Of a stretch of 64,000 nucleotides of DNA, positions 48,667 through 60,511 are shown one piece after another. Where the stretch lies: assembly GCA_029260135.1 (NCBI GenBank), contig JAJDDV010000155.1, positions 1 through 64,000 of the forward strand. The letters run 5' to 3'. How positions within the stretch are numbered: position 1 is the first letter of the stretch; each line of letters starts with the position of its first letter. This DNA is from Phycisphaerae bacterium. GTDB taxonomy: Bacteria > Planctomycetota > Phycisphaerae > UBA1845. The notes beneath the pieces are model-generated. The model was given only the letters and a program-made list of their open reading frames with translations. It did not search any database and had not been told where the DNA came from. Position numbers and translations under genes: made by a program.

Positions 48667-49266
48667 TCAAGCCACCTTCTCGGCACCGGCGAACTCGAGC
48701 AGCGAATTCAGGAACAACTTCAGCTCGGGGCACTGGTCTGCCGCGATTGCGAGACGTTCGGCGGTAAGCCACTTTGAAGCATGAAGGACCTTCTGATACT
48801 TGGACCTTGCACGTTTGAACAAGTTATCCAGATGAACAGAAGGCGGCTTGTCGCTATCGATCTCCTCTGGCTTGGCACCCGGCTTCTTCGCATCCAATTT
48901 CAAGGACTTTGCGATCTCCTCCCAGAAAGGGATCATCCACGCTTCCACTTCAAACTGCGCAGCGTGAGCGCGGAACTTTGAATCATCTCCAGAAGAGCCA
49001 ACGTGTTTCCTGATCCTGGCCTTCGCGTCTTGAGCATTCTTGAATAGTGGGTAAACGTCGGCCAAGGCAATAACGCCAGTAACGTCGTCGTCACCAACGT
49101 ACTTGGCCACCAACAACGGAAGTTGACGCTGAAGCAGATGTCCATCGAGCTTTCGCGTGCATATCCCTGTGCGATTCTCGCTTGGCTTGCGAAGGTTCAC
49201 GAAGTCGCCGAGCGCTCGCCTCAACGCGCGTTCCGTTTTGCCTTCGCAGATGACGACAATCTTCAT
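48667..49266 (-). CDS. DUF4276-like protein (possible TOPRIM-type nuclease partner)
   Basis: 'MKIVVICEGKTERALRRALGDFV', 'ALADVYPLF', 'AAQFEVEAWMIPFW'; ATGA overlap with the ATPase gene. Confidence 0.7.
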   Translation of the reverse strand: MKIVVICEGKTERALRRALGDFVNLRKPSENRTGICTRKLDGHLLQRQLPLLVAKYVGDDDVTGVIALADVYPLFKNAQDAKARIRKHVGSSGDDSKFRAHAAQFEVEAWMIPFWEEIAKSLKLDAKKPGAKPEEIDSDKPPSVHLDNLFKRARSKYQKVLHASKWLTAERLAIAADQCPELKLFLNSLLEFAGAEKVA

Positions 49267-50393
49267 CGACGCCCCCCAAGCTCGCCCATCGTCCAGAGCT
49301 CGGAGAGGCTGAAGTCCTCAAGCCACCCCTTCAAATCAGGTCGATCATCCGCCCGCGATAGACAGGCCCCTTCTGCACCAATATCCGCGATTATGAGCTC
49401 TTCGGGCTCAAGCCAACGGACAAGCTCTGCGCTCTGCGTTGCGGCCACAATCGTCTTCCGCGCCGACATCTTTCGGAGTATCGAAGTGATGAGCATGACC
49501 CATTCGGGGTGAAGGCTCAGTTCAGGTTCATCGATAAGCACAAGCTCGTCATCGGGGACGGCGTGCAGTAGGGTCAGCAACCAGATCATCCGGAGTATCC
49601 CGTCGGACAGCTGATTGGAGTAGAAGACATCCTCGACATCCTTCTGTCGCCAAGTCAGGCTTACGGTTCCGGCACCGGCAAGCGGAAAATCGAGCTCGTC
49701 CAGTTCCGGAACGGCGTTGCGAAGATCGTCGACCAGCTCCCGAAATGCCTCTCGCCGCTCGGTCTTCATCCCATATAAGACAGAGTAGAGGTTGGCTCCA
49801 TCATGCCTCGGTATTGTCGCGAGCTGTAGTTGTTGAGGATCCCTAACCTTTCCACCAGGATCGAACTTACCGGATGGCCAGAAGGAAATGGACCGAAAGT
49901 CCTTCAGTACCTCGTCGATGACAGGAACGTTCGACCGGACGTTGGGAAGCGCGATACCAGAGCCATGTCCGACACTTCCGCCGGATGTCTTCCCACGATC
50001 ATCGAGGGTGATCATGTTATCTTGACGCTTGAACAGAATGGGGTTTTGACCAGCCATCTTGGGCCTGAGTTCAAGACGTTCCGACCGAACAAAGAATCCG
50101 ATTCCCTCTTTTTCAAGCTCCAGATCATATTCAACTGATTCCGCGTCGCGAGTGGCGCCCAGCCCGATCTTCATCGACGGTTCTTCGGCGCCATATCGCA
50201 GGGAAGCAGGGAACCCCCCCCATTTAGCGAAGCCGTTGGCAAGCTGTTCGACGCCCGAAAAGAGGCGGATCAACTCCAGAAAACTCGACTTCCCCGCCCC
50301 ATTCGGACCGATGATGACATTGAACGGACGCAGCTCGAGATCCACGTCACCCAGGCAACGGAAGTTCTTGGCTCGAATATGCGTGATTCGCAT
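49263..50393 (-). CDS. AAA family ATPase (AAA_21 / OLD-like)
   Basis: 'ITHIRAKNFRCLGDVDLELRPFNVIIGPNGAGKSSFLELIRLF', 'LSDGILRMIWLLTLL', 'LVLIDEPELSLHPEWVMLI', 'IVAATQSAELV'. Confidence 0.88.
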   Translation of the reverse strand: MRITHIRAKNFRCLGDVDLELRPFNVIIGPNGAGKSSFLELIRLFSGVEQLANGFAKWGGFPASLRYGAEEPSMKIGLGATRDAESVEYDLELEKEGIGFFVRSERLELRPKMAGQNPILFKRQDNMITLDDRGKTSGGSVGHGSGIALPNVRSNVPVIDEVLKDFRSISFWPSGKFDPGGKVRDPQQLQLATIPRHDGANLYSVLYGMKTERREAFRELVDDLRNAVPELDELDFPLAGAGTVSLTWRQKDVEDVFYSNQLSDGILRMIWLLTLLHAVPDDELVLIDEPELSLHPEWVMLITSILRKMSARKTIVAATQSAELVRWLEPEELIIADIGAEGACLSRADDRPDLKGWLEDFSLSELWTMGELGGRR

Positions 50394-50431
50394 GGGACCA
50401 GACTCCTGCCAACACATTCACTTCGCAAACG

Positions 50432-52036
50432 TCACCACTCCGGCCCACCGTCGTAGGAACCGAAGACGGTCTTCATCGTGGCCATCATCTCGCCGACGGT
50501 CGCGTCGGCCTCGGCGGCGTCTATCAGCGCGGGCATGAGGTTGACACCCTCACGCGCGTCGCTCTTCAATCGATCGAGTGCTTGCTCGTGCCTCTTCGCG
50601 TCGCGTGATTGTTTGAGTTCCTTCAGGCGCCGTACCTGCTCATCCTCGGTATCCTGCGATATTTTGAGCGTGTCGATACCCGGCGGGCCGTCCTCGATAA
50701 ACTCGTTGACGCCGACGATGATCTTGTCCTTGGCGTCGATACGCTTCTGCTCGGCATGGGCCGATTCGGCAATACGGCGCCGGAAGAAGCCTCGATCGAT
50801 AGCTTTGAGCACACCGCCCATCGCATCGATCTGATCGATAATGGCGTAGGCCTTCGCCTCGATCTCGTTGGTCATCTTCTCCATGAAAAAGCTGCCGCCG
50901 AGCGGATCGACGGTCTGCGTCACGTTCGACTCGTGCGCAAGCACCTGCTGCGTGCGAAGGGCAAGTTTGGCGGCCGTTTCGGTGGGAAGGGCCAGCGTCT
51001 CGTCCATGCTGTTGGTGTGCAGAGACTGCGTACCGCCGAGCACCGCCGCCATGGCCTGATATGCCACACGAACGACGTTGTTCATCGGCTGCTGCTCGGT
51101 CAATGAAACACCGGCCGTCTGGCAGTGCATTCGCAGCAACAAGCTTCGCTCGCTCTTGGCTTTGAACCGGTCGCGCATCGTGTGCGACCAGATCCGCCGC
51201 GAGGCACGGAGCTTGGCGATCTCCTCCAAGAAGTCGTTGTGAACGTCGAAGAAGAAGCTCAATCGCGGCGCGAACGCGTCGACGTCCAATCCTCGTTCGA
51301 TCGACTTCTCGGTATACGCCATGCCGTCGGCCAGCGTGAAGGCGAGCTCCTCCGCAGCCGTCGCCCCCGCCTCGCGAATGTGATAGCCGCTGATGCTGAC
51401 CGTGTTCCACTGGGGCAGGTGCTGCGTGCAGTACTCGATCGTGTCGATCACGAGCTTGACGCTCGGCTCGGGCGGAAAAACGTATTCGTTCTGCGCGTGG
51501 AACTCCTTGAGAATATCGTTCTGCAGCGTGCCCCGAAGTTTCTCCGTCGGTACGCCCTGCTCCTGTCCAACGGCGATGTAGAAAGCCAGCAGAATCGCCG
51601 CGGGAGCGTTGATCGTCATACTCGTGCTGACGGCACCCAGATCGATTCCATCGAACAATCGGCGCATGTCCGCCAGCGAAGCGATGGCCACGCCGCACCG
51701 CCCCACCTCGCCGAGTGACAGCGGGTCGTCACTATCGCGCCCCATCAACGTGGGCAGATCGAACGCCGTACTCAGCCCCGTCTGGCCGTGTTCGAGCAGG
51801 TACTTGAAGCGCGCGTTCGTGTCATCGGCGGATCCGAACCCCGCGAACTGGCGCATCGTCCACAATCGCTCGCGATACATCGTCCGATGCGGGCCGCGCG
51901 TGTAGGGGAAACTACCGGGAACGCCCAGCGCCTCCGGGGCATCGAACGAACCCAAATCTTCCGGCCCGGTCCAGGGTTTGGTGTCGGCGCCGTCAACCGG
52001 GGGACTCGACGGATCGGCGGACGGTTCCACACTCAT
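50432..52036 (-). CDS. icmA: Adenosylcobalamin-dependent acyl-CoA mutase large subunit, isobutyryl-CoA mutase-like
   Basis: MCM-family fold; '[15 protein letters not shown]', '[18 protein letters not shown]', '[15 protein letters not shown]', '[25 protein letters not shown]'. Confidence 0.82.
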   Translation of the reverse strand: MSVEPSADPSSPPVDGADTKPWTGPEDLGSFDAPEALGVPGSFPYTRGPHRTMYRERLWTMRQFAGFGSADDTNARFKYLLEHGQTGLSTAFDLPTLMGRDSDDPLSLGEVGRCGVAIASLADMRRLFDGIDLGAVSTSMTINAPAAILLAFYIAVGQEQGVPTEKLRGTLQNDILKEFHAQNEYVFPPEPSVKLVIDTIEYCTQHLPQWNTVSISGYHIREAGATAAEELAFTLADGMAYTEKSIERGLDVDAFAPRLSFFFDVHNDFLEEIAKLRASRRIWSHTMRDRFKAKSERSLLLRMHCQTAGVSLTEQQPMNNVVRVAYQAMAAVLGGTQSLHTNSMDETLALPTETAAKLALRTQQVLAHESNVTQTVDPLGGSFFMEKMTNEIEAKAYAIIDQIDAMGGVLKAIDRGFFRRRIAESAHAEQKRIDAKDKIIVGVNEFIEDGPPGIDTLKISQDTEDEQVRRLKELKQSRDAKRHEQALDRLKSDAREGVNLMPALIDAAEADATVGEMMATMKTVFGSYDGGPEW

Positions 52037-52054
52037 ACTTCTGCTGCCTCCGGA

Positions 52055-52912
52055 CTAGTCATACTCGTAGAATCCTCGTTTCGTCTTGCGGCCCATACGC
52101 CCCGCGGCCACCATCTTACGCAGAAGCGGCGAGGGGCGGTAGCGATCGTCGCCCAAATCGCGGTGAAGGACACTCAGGATGTCCAGACACACGTCCAGGC
52201 CGATCAAATCAGCCAGAGCGAGCGGTCCCATCGGATGATTCATACCGAGCTTCATGATGTCGTCGATGGCGGTCGCTTCCGCGACACCTTCCTGCAGCGC
52301 GAAGACCGCCTCGTTGATCATCGGCATCAACACGCGGTTCGAAACGAAACCGGGATAGTCGTTGCACTCGACCGGCGACTTGCCGACGGCTTGCGCCAGC
52401 GCGATCGTGTGCTGAGCCGTCTCATCACTCGTCTGCAACCCTCGCACGACCTCGACGAGCTTCATCAGTGGAACCGGATTGAAGAAGTGCATACCGATGA
52501 ACCGCTCGGGTCGTTTCGTGCCCGCCGCCAGACGCGTGATGCTGATACTGGAGGTGTTGCTCGCAAGAATGCCATCCTCTGTCACCATCGACTGAACAGC
52601 TGCGAGCACTTCGAGCTTGGCATCGAGATTCTCGAAGATGGCCTCGACGACCAGCGAGCGGTCGCCCAGATCCGACAGATTCGTCACTGCGCAGATCCTC
52701 TGCTTGGTCCCACCGGCATCGTCGGCCGACATCTTGCCCTTCTCGACCGCGCGATCCAGCATCTTGCCGATATGACCGATAGCCGCGTCCACCGCACCGG
52801 ATATGCTGTCGAACAACCCCACTTCGAACCCGGCCTGTGCAAACACCTGCGCAATACCGCGCCCCATCGTCCCCGCGCCGATCACGGCGATTCGACCTGT
52901 CTTGGCATCCAT
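52055..52912 (-). CDS. 3-hydroxybutyryl-CoA dehydrogenase
   Basis: '[24 protein letters not shown]', '[13 protein letters not shown]', '[19 protein letters not shown]'; ATG at 52912. Confidence 0.93.
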   Translation of the reverse strand: MDAKTGRIAVIGAGTMGRGIAQVFAQAGFEVGLFDSISGAVDAAIGHIGKMLDRAVEKGKMSADDAGGTKQRICAVTNLSDLGDRSLVVEAIFENLDAKLEVLAAVQSMVTEDGILASNTSSISITRLAAGTKRPERFIGMHFFNPVPLMKLVEVVRGLQTSDETAQHTIALAQAVGKSPVECNDYPGFVSNRVLMPMINEAVFALQEGVAEATAIDDIMKLGMNHPMGPLALADLIGLDVCLDILSVLHRDLGDDRYRPSPLLRKMVAAGRMGRKTKRGFYEYD

Positions 52913-52958
52913 CTCGAGAGTACCTCCCACTTGGTCATTTTTCCCGCGCGCCCGCGTT

Positions 52959-53306
52959 TCAAGGCGACTCGGGTGGCAATGCCGCCTGCAACTCATCCTG
53001 AAGCACAGGCAGCTTTTTCTCAATCACCAGCCAGACAACATCAGGATCGAGGCTGTGGTATCCATGCACGAGAACGTGGCGGAATCCGATGATGCGATCG
53101 TGATCGGTAAACGTCTCAGCCATCGCCGGAATATGCGACTTGAGCTGCAACATCGCCTCCCCAATGATCTGCAACTCGCGCTCGACGGCGCCTCGAAAGA
53201 CGCGGTCCGACCGGTACCGGTCCACGCTTTCGGTCCTTGTCAGATCCAGCAAGAATCGACATGAATCAAGCATGTCAAAAATGAACTTGTTCGGATTACG
53301 CCGCAT
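52959..53306 (-). CDS. hepT: HEPN-domain toxin-like protein (DUF86/HepT)
   Basis: RX4H motif in '[19 protein letters not shown]'; overlaps the MNT gene. Confidence 0.88.
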   Translation of the reverse strand: MRRNPNKFIFDMLDSCRFLLDLTRTESVDRYRSDRVFRGAVERELQIIGEAMLQLKSHIPAMAETFTDHDRIIGFRHVLVHGYHSLDPDVVWLVIEKKLPVLQDELQAALPPESP

Positions 53307-53607
53307 ATACCACTTTCCGCGTGGCGTTCACCTCGAGGATGAAGTACGGATTACGCATGGTATGAGGCTCGATCAGGTCCACCTTCCGCTGGAACAGCGT
53401 AACCAGGTCCTCCCAGAGCCCGAAGTACGCCTCATAGTGCTCGGCGGGTGACAGCGGTTCGTACTCCACAAGAAAGTCCAGGTCGCTCGTGTCGGGGTCG
53501 AACGATCCGTCAACCACGGATCCGAAGACCTCCAGCTGACGAACGCGATGCTTCTTGCACAGCAGTTCGACACCGGCGCGTTGTGCATCGATGACCGCAA
53601 CCATCAC
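53296..53607 (-). CDS. mntA: MNT nucleotidyltransferase antitoxin-like protein
   Basis: 'VFGSVVDGSFDPDTSDLDFLVEYE' (GSX10DXD motif). Confidence 0.9.
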   Translation of the reverse strand: MMVAVIDAQRAGVELLCKKHRVRQLEVFGSVVDGSFDPDTSDLDFLVEYEPLSPAEHYEAYFGLWEDLVTLFQRKVDLIEPHTMRNPYFILEVNATRKVVYAA

Positions 53608-53691
53608 GTGCTCTCACCACGCGGACAAGGCGTTCGAATCTCAAACATCGAGAGACCGACACTCGCCCACTCAGACTGCAGAAAGCTAGCG

Positions 53692-54831
53692 CTAGACCGC
53701 CAGGGACCGACCGATCACAAGCCTATGAATCTCGCTGGTCCCTTCGTAAAGCTCGGTGATCTTGGCGTCACGAAGGTACCGCTCGACCGGATAGTCGTTG
53801 CAGTACCCATACCCCCCGAACACCTGCACCGCGTGATTCGCGGCCTTGGAACACATCTCGCTGGCGAACAGCTTGGCCATCGCCGCCGGCGGTGAGTAGG
53901 GCTGGCCCTGATCTTTCAACCACGCGGCGCGATAGACCAGCATCCGCGCGGCCTCGACGCCAACGGCCATGTCCGCGAGCTTGCTCTGAATCGCCTGGAA
54001 CTTGCCAATCGGCCGGCCGAACTGAACACGCGTCCCAGCATATTCCGTCGCTTCTCGAAGGCATGCCTGCCCGATCCCCAGCGCCTGCGAGGCAATGCCG
54101 ATCCGCCCTCCATCCAGCGTGTTGAGGGCCACCCGCATACCGCGACCCCGTTCACCCAGCAGCGCTTCTTTGGGCACGACGCAATCTTCGAAGACGAACT
54201 CCGCCGTCGACGAGCAGCGAATCCCGAGCTTCTTCTCCAGTTTAGGCACGCGAAGGCCGTCGATCGGCATGTCGACAATGAACGCGCTGAGTCGGCGCTT
54301 GGGCTCATCAGGATCCGTCACGGCGATGAGCGCCATCACGCCCGCCTCGCCGCCGTTGGTGACGAAGATCTTCGAGCCGGTGATGTGCCAACCGTCATCC
54401 TTGAGAACCGCGGTACAGGTGGCCGCCCCGGCGTCGCTTCCGCTGCCCGGTTCCGTGAGCGACAGACAGCCGATCATTTCTCCGCTGGCCATGCGCGGCA
54501 GATAGGACTGCTTCTGCGCTTCGGTGCCGAACGTCATGATAGGATCGACGCACAGCGACGTGTGCGCGCTGAGCAAGACACCCGTCCCCGCGCAGGCCTT
54601 CGATACTTCTTCGACCACGCAGGACGACGCGACGGTTCCCATACCGGCGCCGCCGTACGCCTCTGGGATCGTGATGCCGAACAGACCAAGCTCGCGCAAC
54701 TGCGCGAGCAGCTCGGGCGTCATCTTCGCGTTTGTATCTCGCTCCGCTGCGCCGACCGCGACCTCGTTGGTGGCGAACTCGCGCACCGAATCCTGCAGCA
54801 TTCTGTGGTCATCGTCGAGATGGAAGTCCAT
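53692..54831 (-). CDS. Acyl-CoA dehydrogenase
   Basis: 'CLSLTEPGSGSDAGA', 'FVTNGGEAGVMALIAVTDP', '[42 protein letters not shown]'. Confidence 0.93.
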   Translation of the reverse strand: MDFHLDDDHRMLQDSVREFATNEVAVGAAERDTNAKMTPELLAQLRELGLFGITIPEAYGGAGMGTVASSCVVEEVSKACAGTGVLLSAHTSLCVDPIMTFGTEAQKQSYLPRMASGEMIGCLSLTEPGSGSDAGAATCTAVLKDDGWHITGSKIFVTNGGEAGVMALIAVTDPDEPKRRLSAFIVDMPIDGLRVPKLEKKLGIRCSSTAEFVFEDCVVPKEALLGERGRGMRVALNTLDGGRIGIASQALGIGQACLREATEYAGTRVQFGRPIGKFQAIQSKLADMAVGVEAARMLVYRAAWLKDQGQPYSPPAAMAKLFASEMCSKAANHAVQVFGGYGYCNDYPVERYLRDAKITELYEGTSEIHRLVIGRSLAV

Positions 54832-54842
54832 TCCGTACGTCC

Positions 54843-55985
54843 TTACTGTTCAAGTAGGTGGCGGGCAATGATCATCCGCTGAATCTGGCTCGATCCCTCA
54901 CCGATTTCACAAAGCTTGGCATCGCGCAGATAACGCTCGACCGGAACCTCTTTGGTATACCCCATACCCCCGAAGATCTGAATCGCGTTGAGACACGCCT
55001 GCGTCGCCATTTCGCTGGCAAAGAGCTTTGCGATCGAGGCGGCAATGTTCGACGGCTCATTCGAATCCGCCAGAATTCCCGCCTCACGCGTGAGAAGTCG
55101 CGCCGCATCGATCTCCGTCGCCATATCCGCCAGCATGAACTGTATCGACTGATGCTCGAAGATCGGCTTGCCGAACGCCGTGCGATCCTTGGCGTAGGCC
55201 AGCGCCTCTTCGAACGCGCCGCGCCCCAGCCCCACCGACATCGAAGCGATCGTAATCCGTCCGCGCTCGAGAACCTTCATCGAGTCGACGAAACCACCAT
55301 GGAGCTCGCCGCACAAGTTCTCTTTGGGAAGGCGAACGTTGTCGAGCGTCGACCCGACCGTGTCGGAACCTCGCATCCCCATCTTGTCTTCTTTGGCGCC
55401 GATCGAGAATCCCGGCGTGTCGCGATCGACAATGAACGCGCTGATACCCTTCGGACCACCCTCCGGCGTCGTCTTCGCCATCACCACGAAGACGCCCGCG
55501 TAGAGGCCGTTCGTGATCCACTGCTTCGATCCGTTCAAGACCCAGGTATCACCGTCCAGTTCCGCCGTGGTCGTGAGCGCAGCCGCATCGCTGCCACAAC
55601 CCGGCTCCGACAGCGCCCACGCACCGAGGTACTTACCCACGGCAAGGTCCGGAAGGTACTTCGCCTTCTGTGTTTCGTTGGCACCGATCAGAAAGTGCGC
55701 ACAGCACAAGGCGTTGTGCGCGTCGAGCATCAGTGCCGTCGCACCGCAATGGCGCGCGACTTCCTCCATGATGACCGTCGCCGCCAAGTCGCCCAAACCC
55801 GATCCGCCATACTCGGTCGGAATGAAGATGCCCAGGAATCCCAGCTCGGCCAGCTTGGCGACGACGTCGCGAGGGATGTTCGCCTCGCGATCCCACTGGC
55901 GCGCACCGGGGGCCAGCGTATCCGCGGCAAATCGCCTAGCGAGATCCTGAAGCGCCACCAGCTCATCGGGAAGCTCAAAGTCCAT
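54843..55985 (-). CDS. Acyl-CoA dehydrogenase
   Basis: '[16 protein letters not shown]', '[18 protein letters not shown]', '[41 protein letters not shown]'; ATG at 55985. Confidence 0.93.
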   Translation of the reverse strand: MDFELPDELVALQDLARRFAADTLAPGARQWDREANIPRDVVAKLAELGFLGIFIPTEYGGSGLGDLAATVIMEEVARHCGATALMLDAHNALCCAHFLIGANETQKAKYLPDLAVGKYLGAWALSEPGCGSDAAALTTTAELDGDTWVLNGSKQWITNGLYAGVFVVMAKTTPEGGPKGISAFIVDRDTPGFSIGAKEDKMGMRGSDTVGSTLDNVRLPKENLCGELHGGFVDSMKVLERGRITIASMSVGLGRGAFEEALAYAKDRTAFGKPIFEHQSIQFMLADMATEIDAARLLTREAGILADSNEPSNIAASIAKLFASEMATQACLNAIQIFGGMGYTKEVPVERYLRDAKLCEIGEGSSQIQRMIIARHLLEQ

Positions 55986-56181
55986 GAGGTCTGCATCCCA
56001 GCGCTGCACGGGGCAACGCGAAAAGAGAAAACTAGGGTCCTTCCCAAACCGGAACGGCTGGATCAAACCGGGTGCAAACCCGCCTTCGCCGTACCCGACA
56101 CGAACCTACAATTCTTATGCCAACACCGAGCCCAATCACCCGCGACAATCGCCGGAATTCGCACCACGATCGCATTCGCCA

Positions 56182-57357
56182 TCAAGCCTCAGACAGGGCA
56201 GCCCCGTCCCGGGCGAGACCATTCGCGATGACGATACGCTGAACCTCCGACGTGCCTTCGTAAATCGTGGTCACACGCGCGTCGCGATAGAGCTGCTCCA
56301 CCCGACACTCACGCACATACCCACTTCCACCGTGGACCTGAACTGCGCGATACGCAATCCGGTTCGCGGCCTCCGTCGCGTAGAGCTTGGCCATGGAACT
56401 CATCCGGCGATCCGCCTCACCCCGGTCAATCAGCCTCGCGGCCCGCCACGTCAGCGCCTTGGCCGCCTCCAGCTCCACGGCGCTCTTGGCAATCATGTCC
56501 CCCACGGCGGCAAACGTGCCGATCGGCCGACCGAACTGCTCGCGCTGCCTCGCATAGGAGACCATCTCCGAGAGGCAGGCCTCCGCGATGCCGGTCGCCT
56601 GCGAGGCGATTCCCACCCGGCCGCGGTTCAGACCCGAGAGAAAAACGTGCAATCCTCGACCCGGTACATCCAGTTGAAACTTGTCCGGGACGAACGAATC
56701 CGTGAAATGGACGACCGCTGTCTCACTTCCGCGAATCCCCATCTTGCCGTGGATCGCAGTCCGCTCGAGACCGTTATCCCTTCCGTCGACCAGAAAAGCA
56801 CAGAGGCTCGCATCGTCCGACGCCCCCACTAGCCGTGCCAGCGTCAAGAACCAGCGACCCGTCAGCCCGTTGGTGATCCACATCTTCTCGCCGTTGATCC
56901 GAAACCCACCGTCGACCTTCGTGGCGGTCGTCGTTACGGCCGCGGCGTCACTGCCTGCGCCCGCCTCCGTCAACGCAAACGCGGCAAAGCTCCCCGGATC
57001 GCCCCAATGAGGAAGGCACTCGCTGCGCGCCGCTTGCGACGCCCGGTGATCCAGAATCGTCCCGACCAGACTGTGAACGCTCAAGGTTACACACGTGGCC
57101 GGCGAACTGGCGGAAATCTCATGGAGAATGGCTCCGTACGTCGAAAACGGACACCCGACACCCTCCAGATCCTCCGGAACGAGGAGATTCATGAACCCCA
57201 TTTCGCCGAGTTTCGGAAGAACCTCAGCCACGGATGATTCGCCCGCGTCCCACTTGCGATCGTGCGCAAACAGCTCGTGACGAGCGTACTCGCGGGCGGC
57301 GTCAATGAGCGCCACCTGATCATCTTCAACGGCTACGTGATTCGGTACGAGCGACAC
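56182..57357 (-). CDS. Acyl-CoA dehydrogenase
   Basis: 'ALTEAGAGSDAAAVTTTATK', 'MWITNGLTGRWFLTLARLV', 'VQVHGGSGYVRECRVEQLYRDARVTTIYEGTSEVQRIVIANGLARD'. Confidence 0.93.
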   Translation of the reverse strand: MSLVPNHVAVEDDQVALIDAAREYARHELFAHDRKWDAGESSVAEVLPKLGEMGFMNLLVPEDLEGVGCPFSTYGAILHEISASSPATCVTLSVHSLVGTILDHRASQAARSECLPHWGDPGSFAAFALTEAGAGSDAAAVTTTATKVDGGFRINGEKMWITNGLTGRWFLTLARLVGASDDASLCAFLVDGRDNGLERTAIHGKMGIRGSETAVVHFTDSFVPDKFQLDVPGRGLHVFLSGLNRGRVGIASQATGIAEACLSEMVSYARQREQFGRPIGTFAAVGDMIAKSAVELEAAKALTWRAARLIDRGEADRRMSSMAKLYATEAANRIAYRAVQVHGGSGYVRECRVEQLYRDARVTTIYEGTSEVQRIVIANGLARDGAALSEA

Positions 57358-57846
57358 GACGAACGGATCTCCTCAATCAAACGCGAGGCTTCCATCTGGA
57401 ACACTTGCGCCGAGTATAGGCGCCCCTGCGAGCGTGGCCAACCGTTGCGGACCCGTGGACGAGAACACGCAAGCCGCCAACACACGAAAGCCAACGAAAA
57501 ACGGCGATCTGAAACGGAGTTCGGCCGACAGGGAGGCACGCCATCGAGCGCGAATGCAACACCCGGTCGAGCGGACATCAGCGGTCGTGGTGCAACGCCA
57601 AGCAAGTGTCATGCGCCGGAAAAGCCGTTCGAACGATCGTTCAATCGAACGTGCGTCGCACGCTCGCTTTGACCAGACGCCGCGGCCGAGCCTACCGCAC
57701 GCCAGGTGCCGTCGACAGCGACATTCATCGTTCACCCGCGAACACCAACCCAATCCCGGACGCCCCCCAGCAATACAACGAAGACGTAGTTATAGGACCT
57801 AAACGCGCCACCCGAAAAATAATACCAATTTGGTGATTCTTCGCCT

Positions 57847-57875
57847 TTGAACTATCACCGATATAGTGCTATATT
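57847..57875 (+). promoter_or_regulatory. Sigma70-type promoter with inverted repeat over the -10, upstream of the rrf2-suf operon
   Basis: TTGAAC-17 bp-TATATT; perfect palindrome ATATAG-TG-CTATAT at 57861-57874. Confidence 0.6.
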
Positions 57876-57916
57876 TGGGTGTGCAGGAACATCGTTGGGT
57901 TTTTCGAGGATGAAGC

Positions 57917-58405
57917 GTGCTTTCACTAACGCGAAAGGCGGATTACGCCATCTTGGCGACGGCCGAGCTGGCACGACGGGGAGCGAACCGAGTCAGCGCG
58001 CGTGAACTCGCCGAGCATACGCGTGTTCCGCTCCCCATGCTCACCAACGTGTTGCATCAGCTGCTTCACCACGGACTGGTGACCTCCGCGATGGGCTCCA
58101 AGGGCGGTTACCGTCTCGCCAGAGCCGCCTCCGAAATCACCCTCGCGGAACTCATCGGCGCCATCGAGGGGCAGTTCCGTCTGGCGGCCTGTTGCGACGA
58201 CGAGCCCGAACTCAACGACCCGGTCTGCGATCTGGCCGAGAGCTGCCAGATCAAGGGACCGGTCAAGCGGGTCCATGACGCCTTGAGGGGGTTCCTCGGT
58301 GACGTGACCCTGGCACAGATTGCGTTTGATCATGTCGCGGTCGGAGGCGTAAAGGAAGTCGACGACCCAGAGAGTAAGGCAGGAACAACCGTCGCGCTGG
58401 AATAA
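57917..58405 (+). CDS. Rrf2 family transcriptional regulator (SUF operon regulator type)
   Basis: 'LTRKADYAILATAELARRGANRVSARELAEHTRVPLPMLTNVLHQL', 'GSKGGYRLARA', cysteine cluster CC...C....C; GTG start. Confidence 0.9.
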   Translation: MLSLTRKADYAILATAELARRGANRVSARELAEHTRVPLPMLTNVLHQLLHHGLVTSAMGSKGGYRLARAASEITLAELIGAIEGQFRLAACCDDEPELNDPVCDLAESCQIKGPVKRVHDALRGFLGDVTLAQIAFDHVAVGGVKEVDDPESKAGTTVALE

Positions 58406-58464
58406 CGTGCCCAAACGGCGGGCGCGGCAGCACGAAAGCGAAAATCGAGAGGAGTCGCAGGCGA

Positions 58465-58818
58465 ATGGCCATTACGTTGACCGAGATGGCGGCAAAGGAA
58501 ATCAGCGGGATCATGCAGCAGCAAACCGAGACCGCAAAGAACGGCGGTGAAGAGCCCACGCAACTCTTCCTGCGCGTCGGCGTCAAGGGCGGCGGGTGCA
58601 GCGGGTTCAGCTATTCACTCGACCTGACGGACGACAAGCGAGACGATGACGAAGCCTGGGAGCAAAACGGCGTCACGATGATCTGTGACTCGCGAAGCCT
58701 CATCTATCTCGAAGGCACAACCGTAGACTTCAAGGACGGGCTGATGGGACGCGGCTTCGTGTTCAACAATCCCAACGCGACCAGCTCCTGCGGATGTGGC
58801 AGCAGCTTCAGCGCCTAG
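58465..58818 (+). CDS. sufA: Fe-S cluster assembly accessory/scaffold protein (SufA/IscA/HesB type)
   Basis: 'LRVGVKGGGCSGFSYSLDL' and C-terminal 'SSCGCGSSF'. Confidence 0.92.
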   Translation: MAITLTEMAAKEISGIMQQQTETAKNGGEEPTQLFLRVGVKGGGCSGFSYSLDLTDDKRDDDEAWEQNGVTMICDSRSLIYLEGTTVDFKDGLMGRGFVFNNPNATSSCGCGSSFSA

Positions 58819-58941
58819 ACCTGGTCAACGCACCGGTGGCATAAGGATTGGACCCACGTAACGCAGTGGCCCAAACGGTCTATGCGTTCGCGAGCAAGCC
58901 GATCCACTCCGGACCGAGACCAAGGAAGAGAGACCGACAAC

Positions 58942-60447
<1,506 letters not shown>

Positions 60448-60511
60448 TTCACGAAGATTCGGTGAACCGCATCGCGCGGGCTGAAGCCCGCGGCTCAGGA
60501 CTGGCAGAAAA

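Noticed and set aside
50432-52036. Calling the mutase a methylmalonyl-CoA mutase
   Set aside because: Tyr89/Arg207-equivalent residues are Phe/Gln, the isobutyryl-CoA mutase pattern
54858-56231. 457-aa plus-strand ORF opposite the acyl-CoA dehydrogenases
   Set aside because: Arg/His-rich antisense ORF across a gene boundary; minus-strand genes are unambiguous
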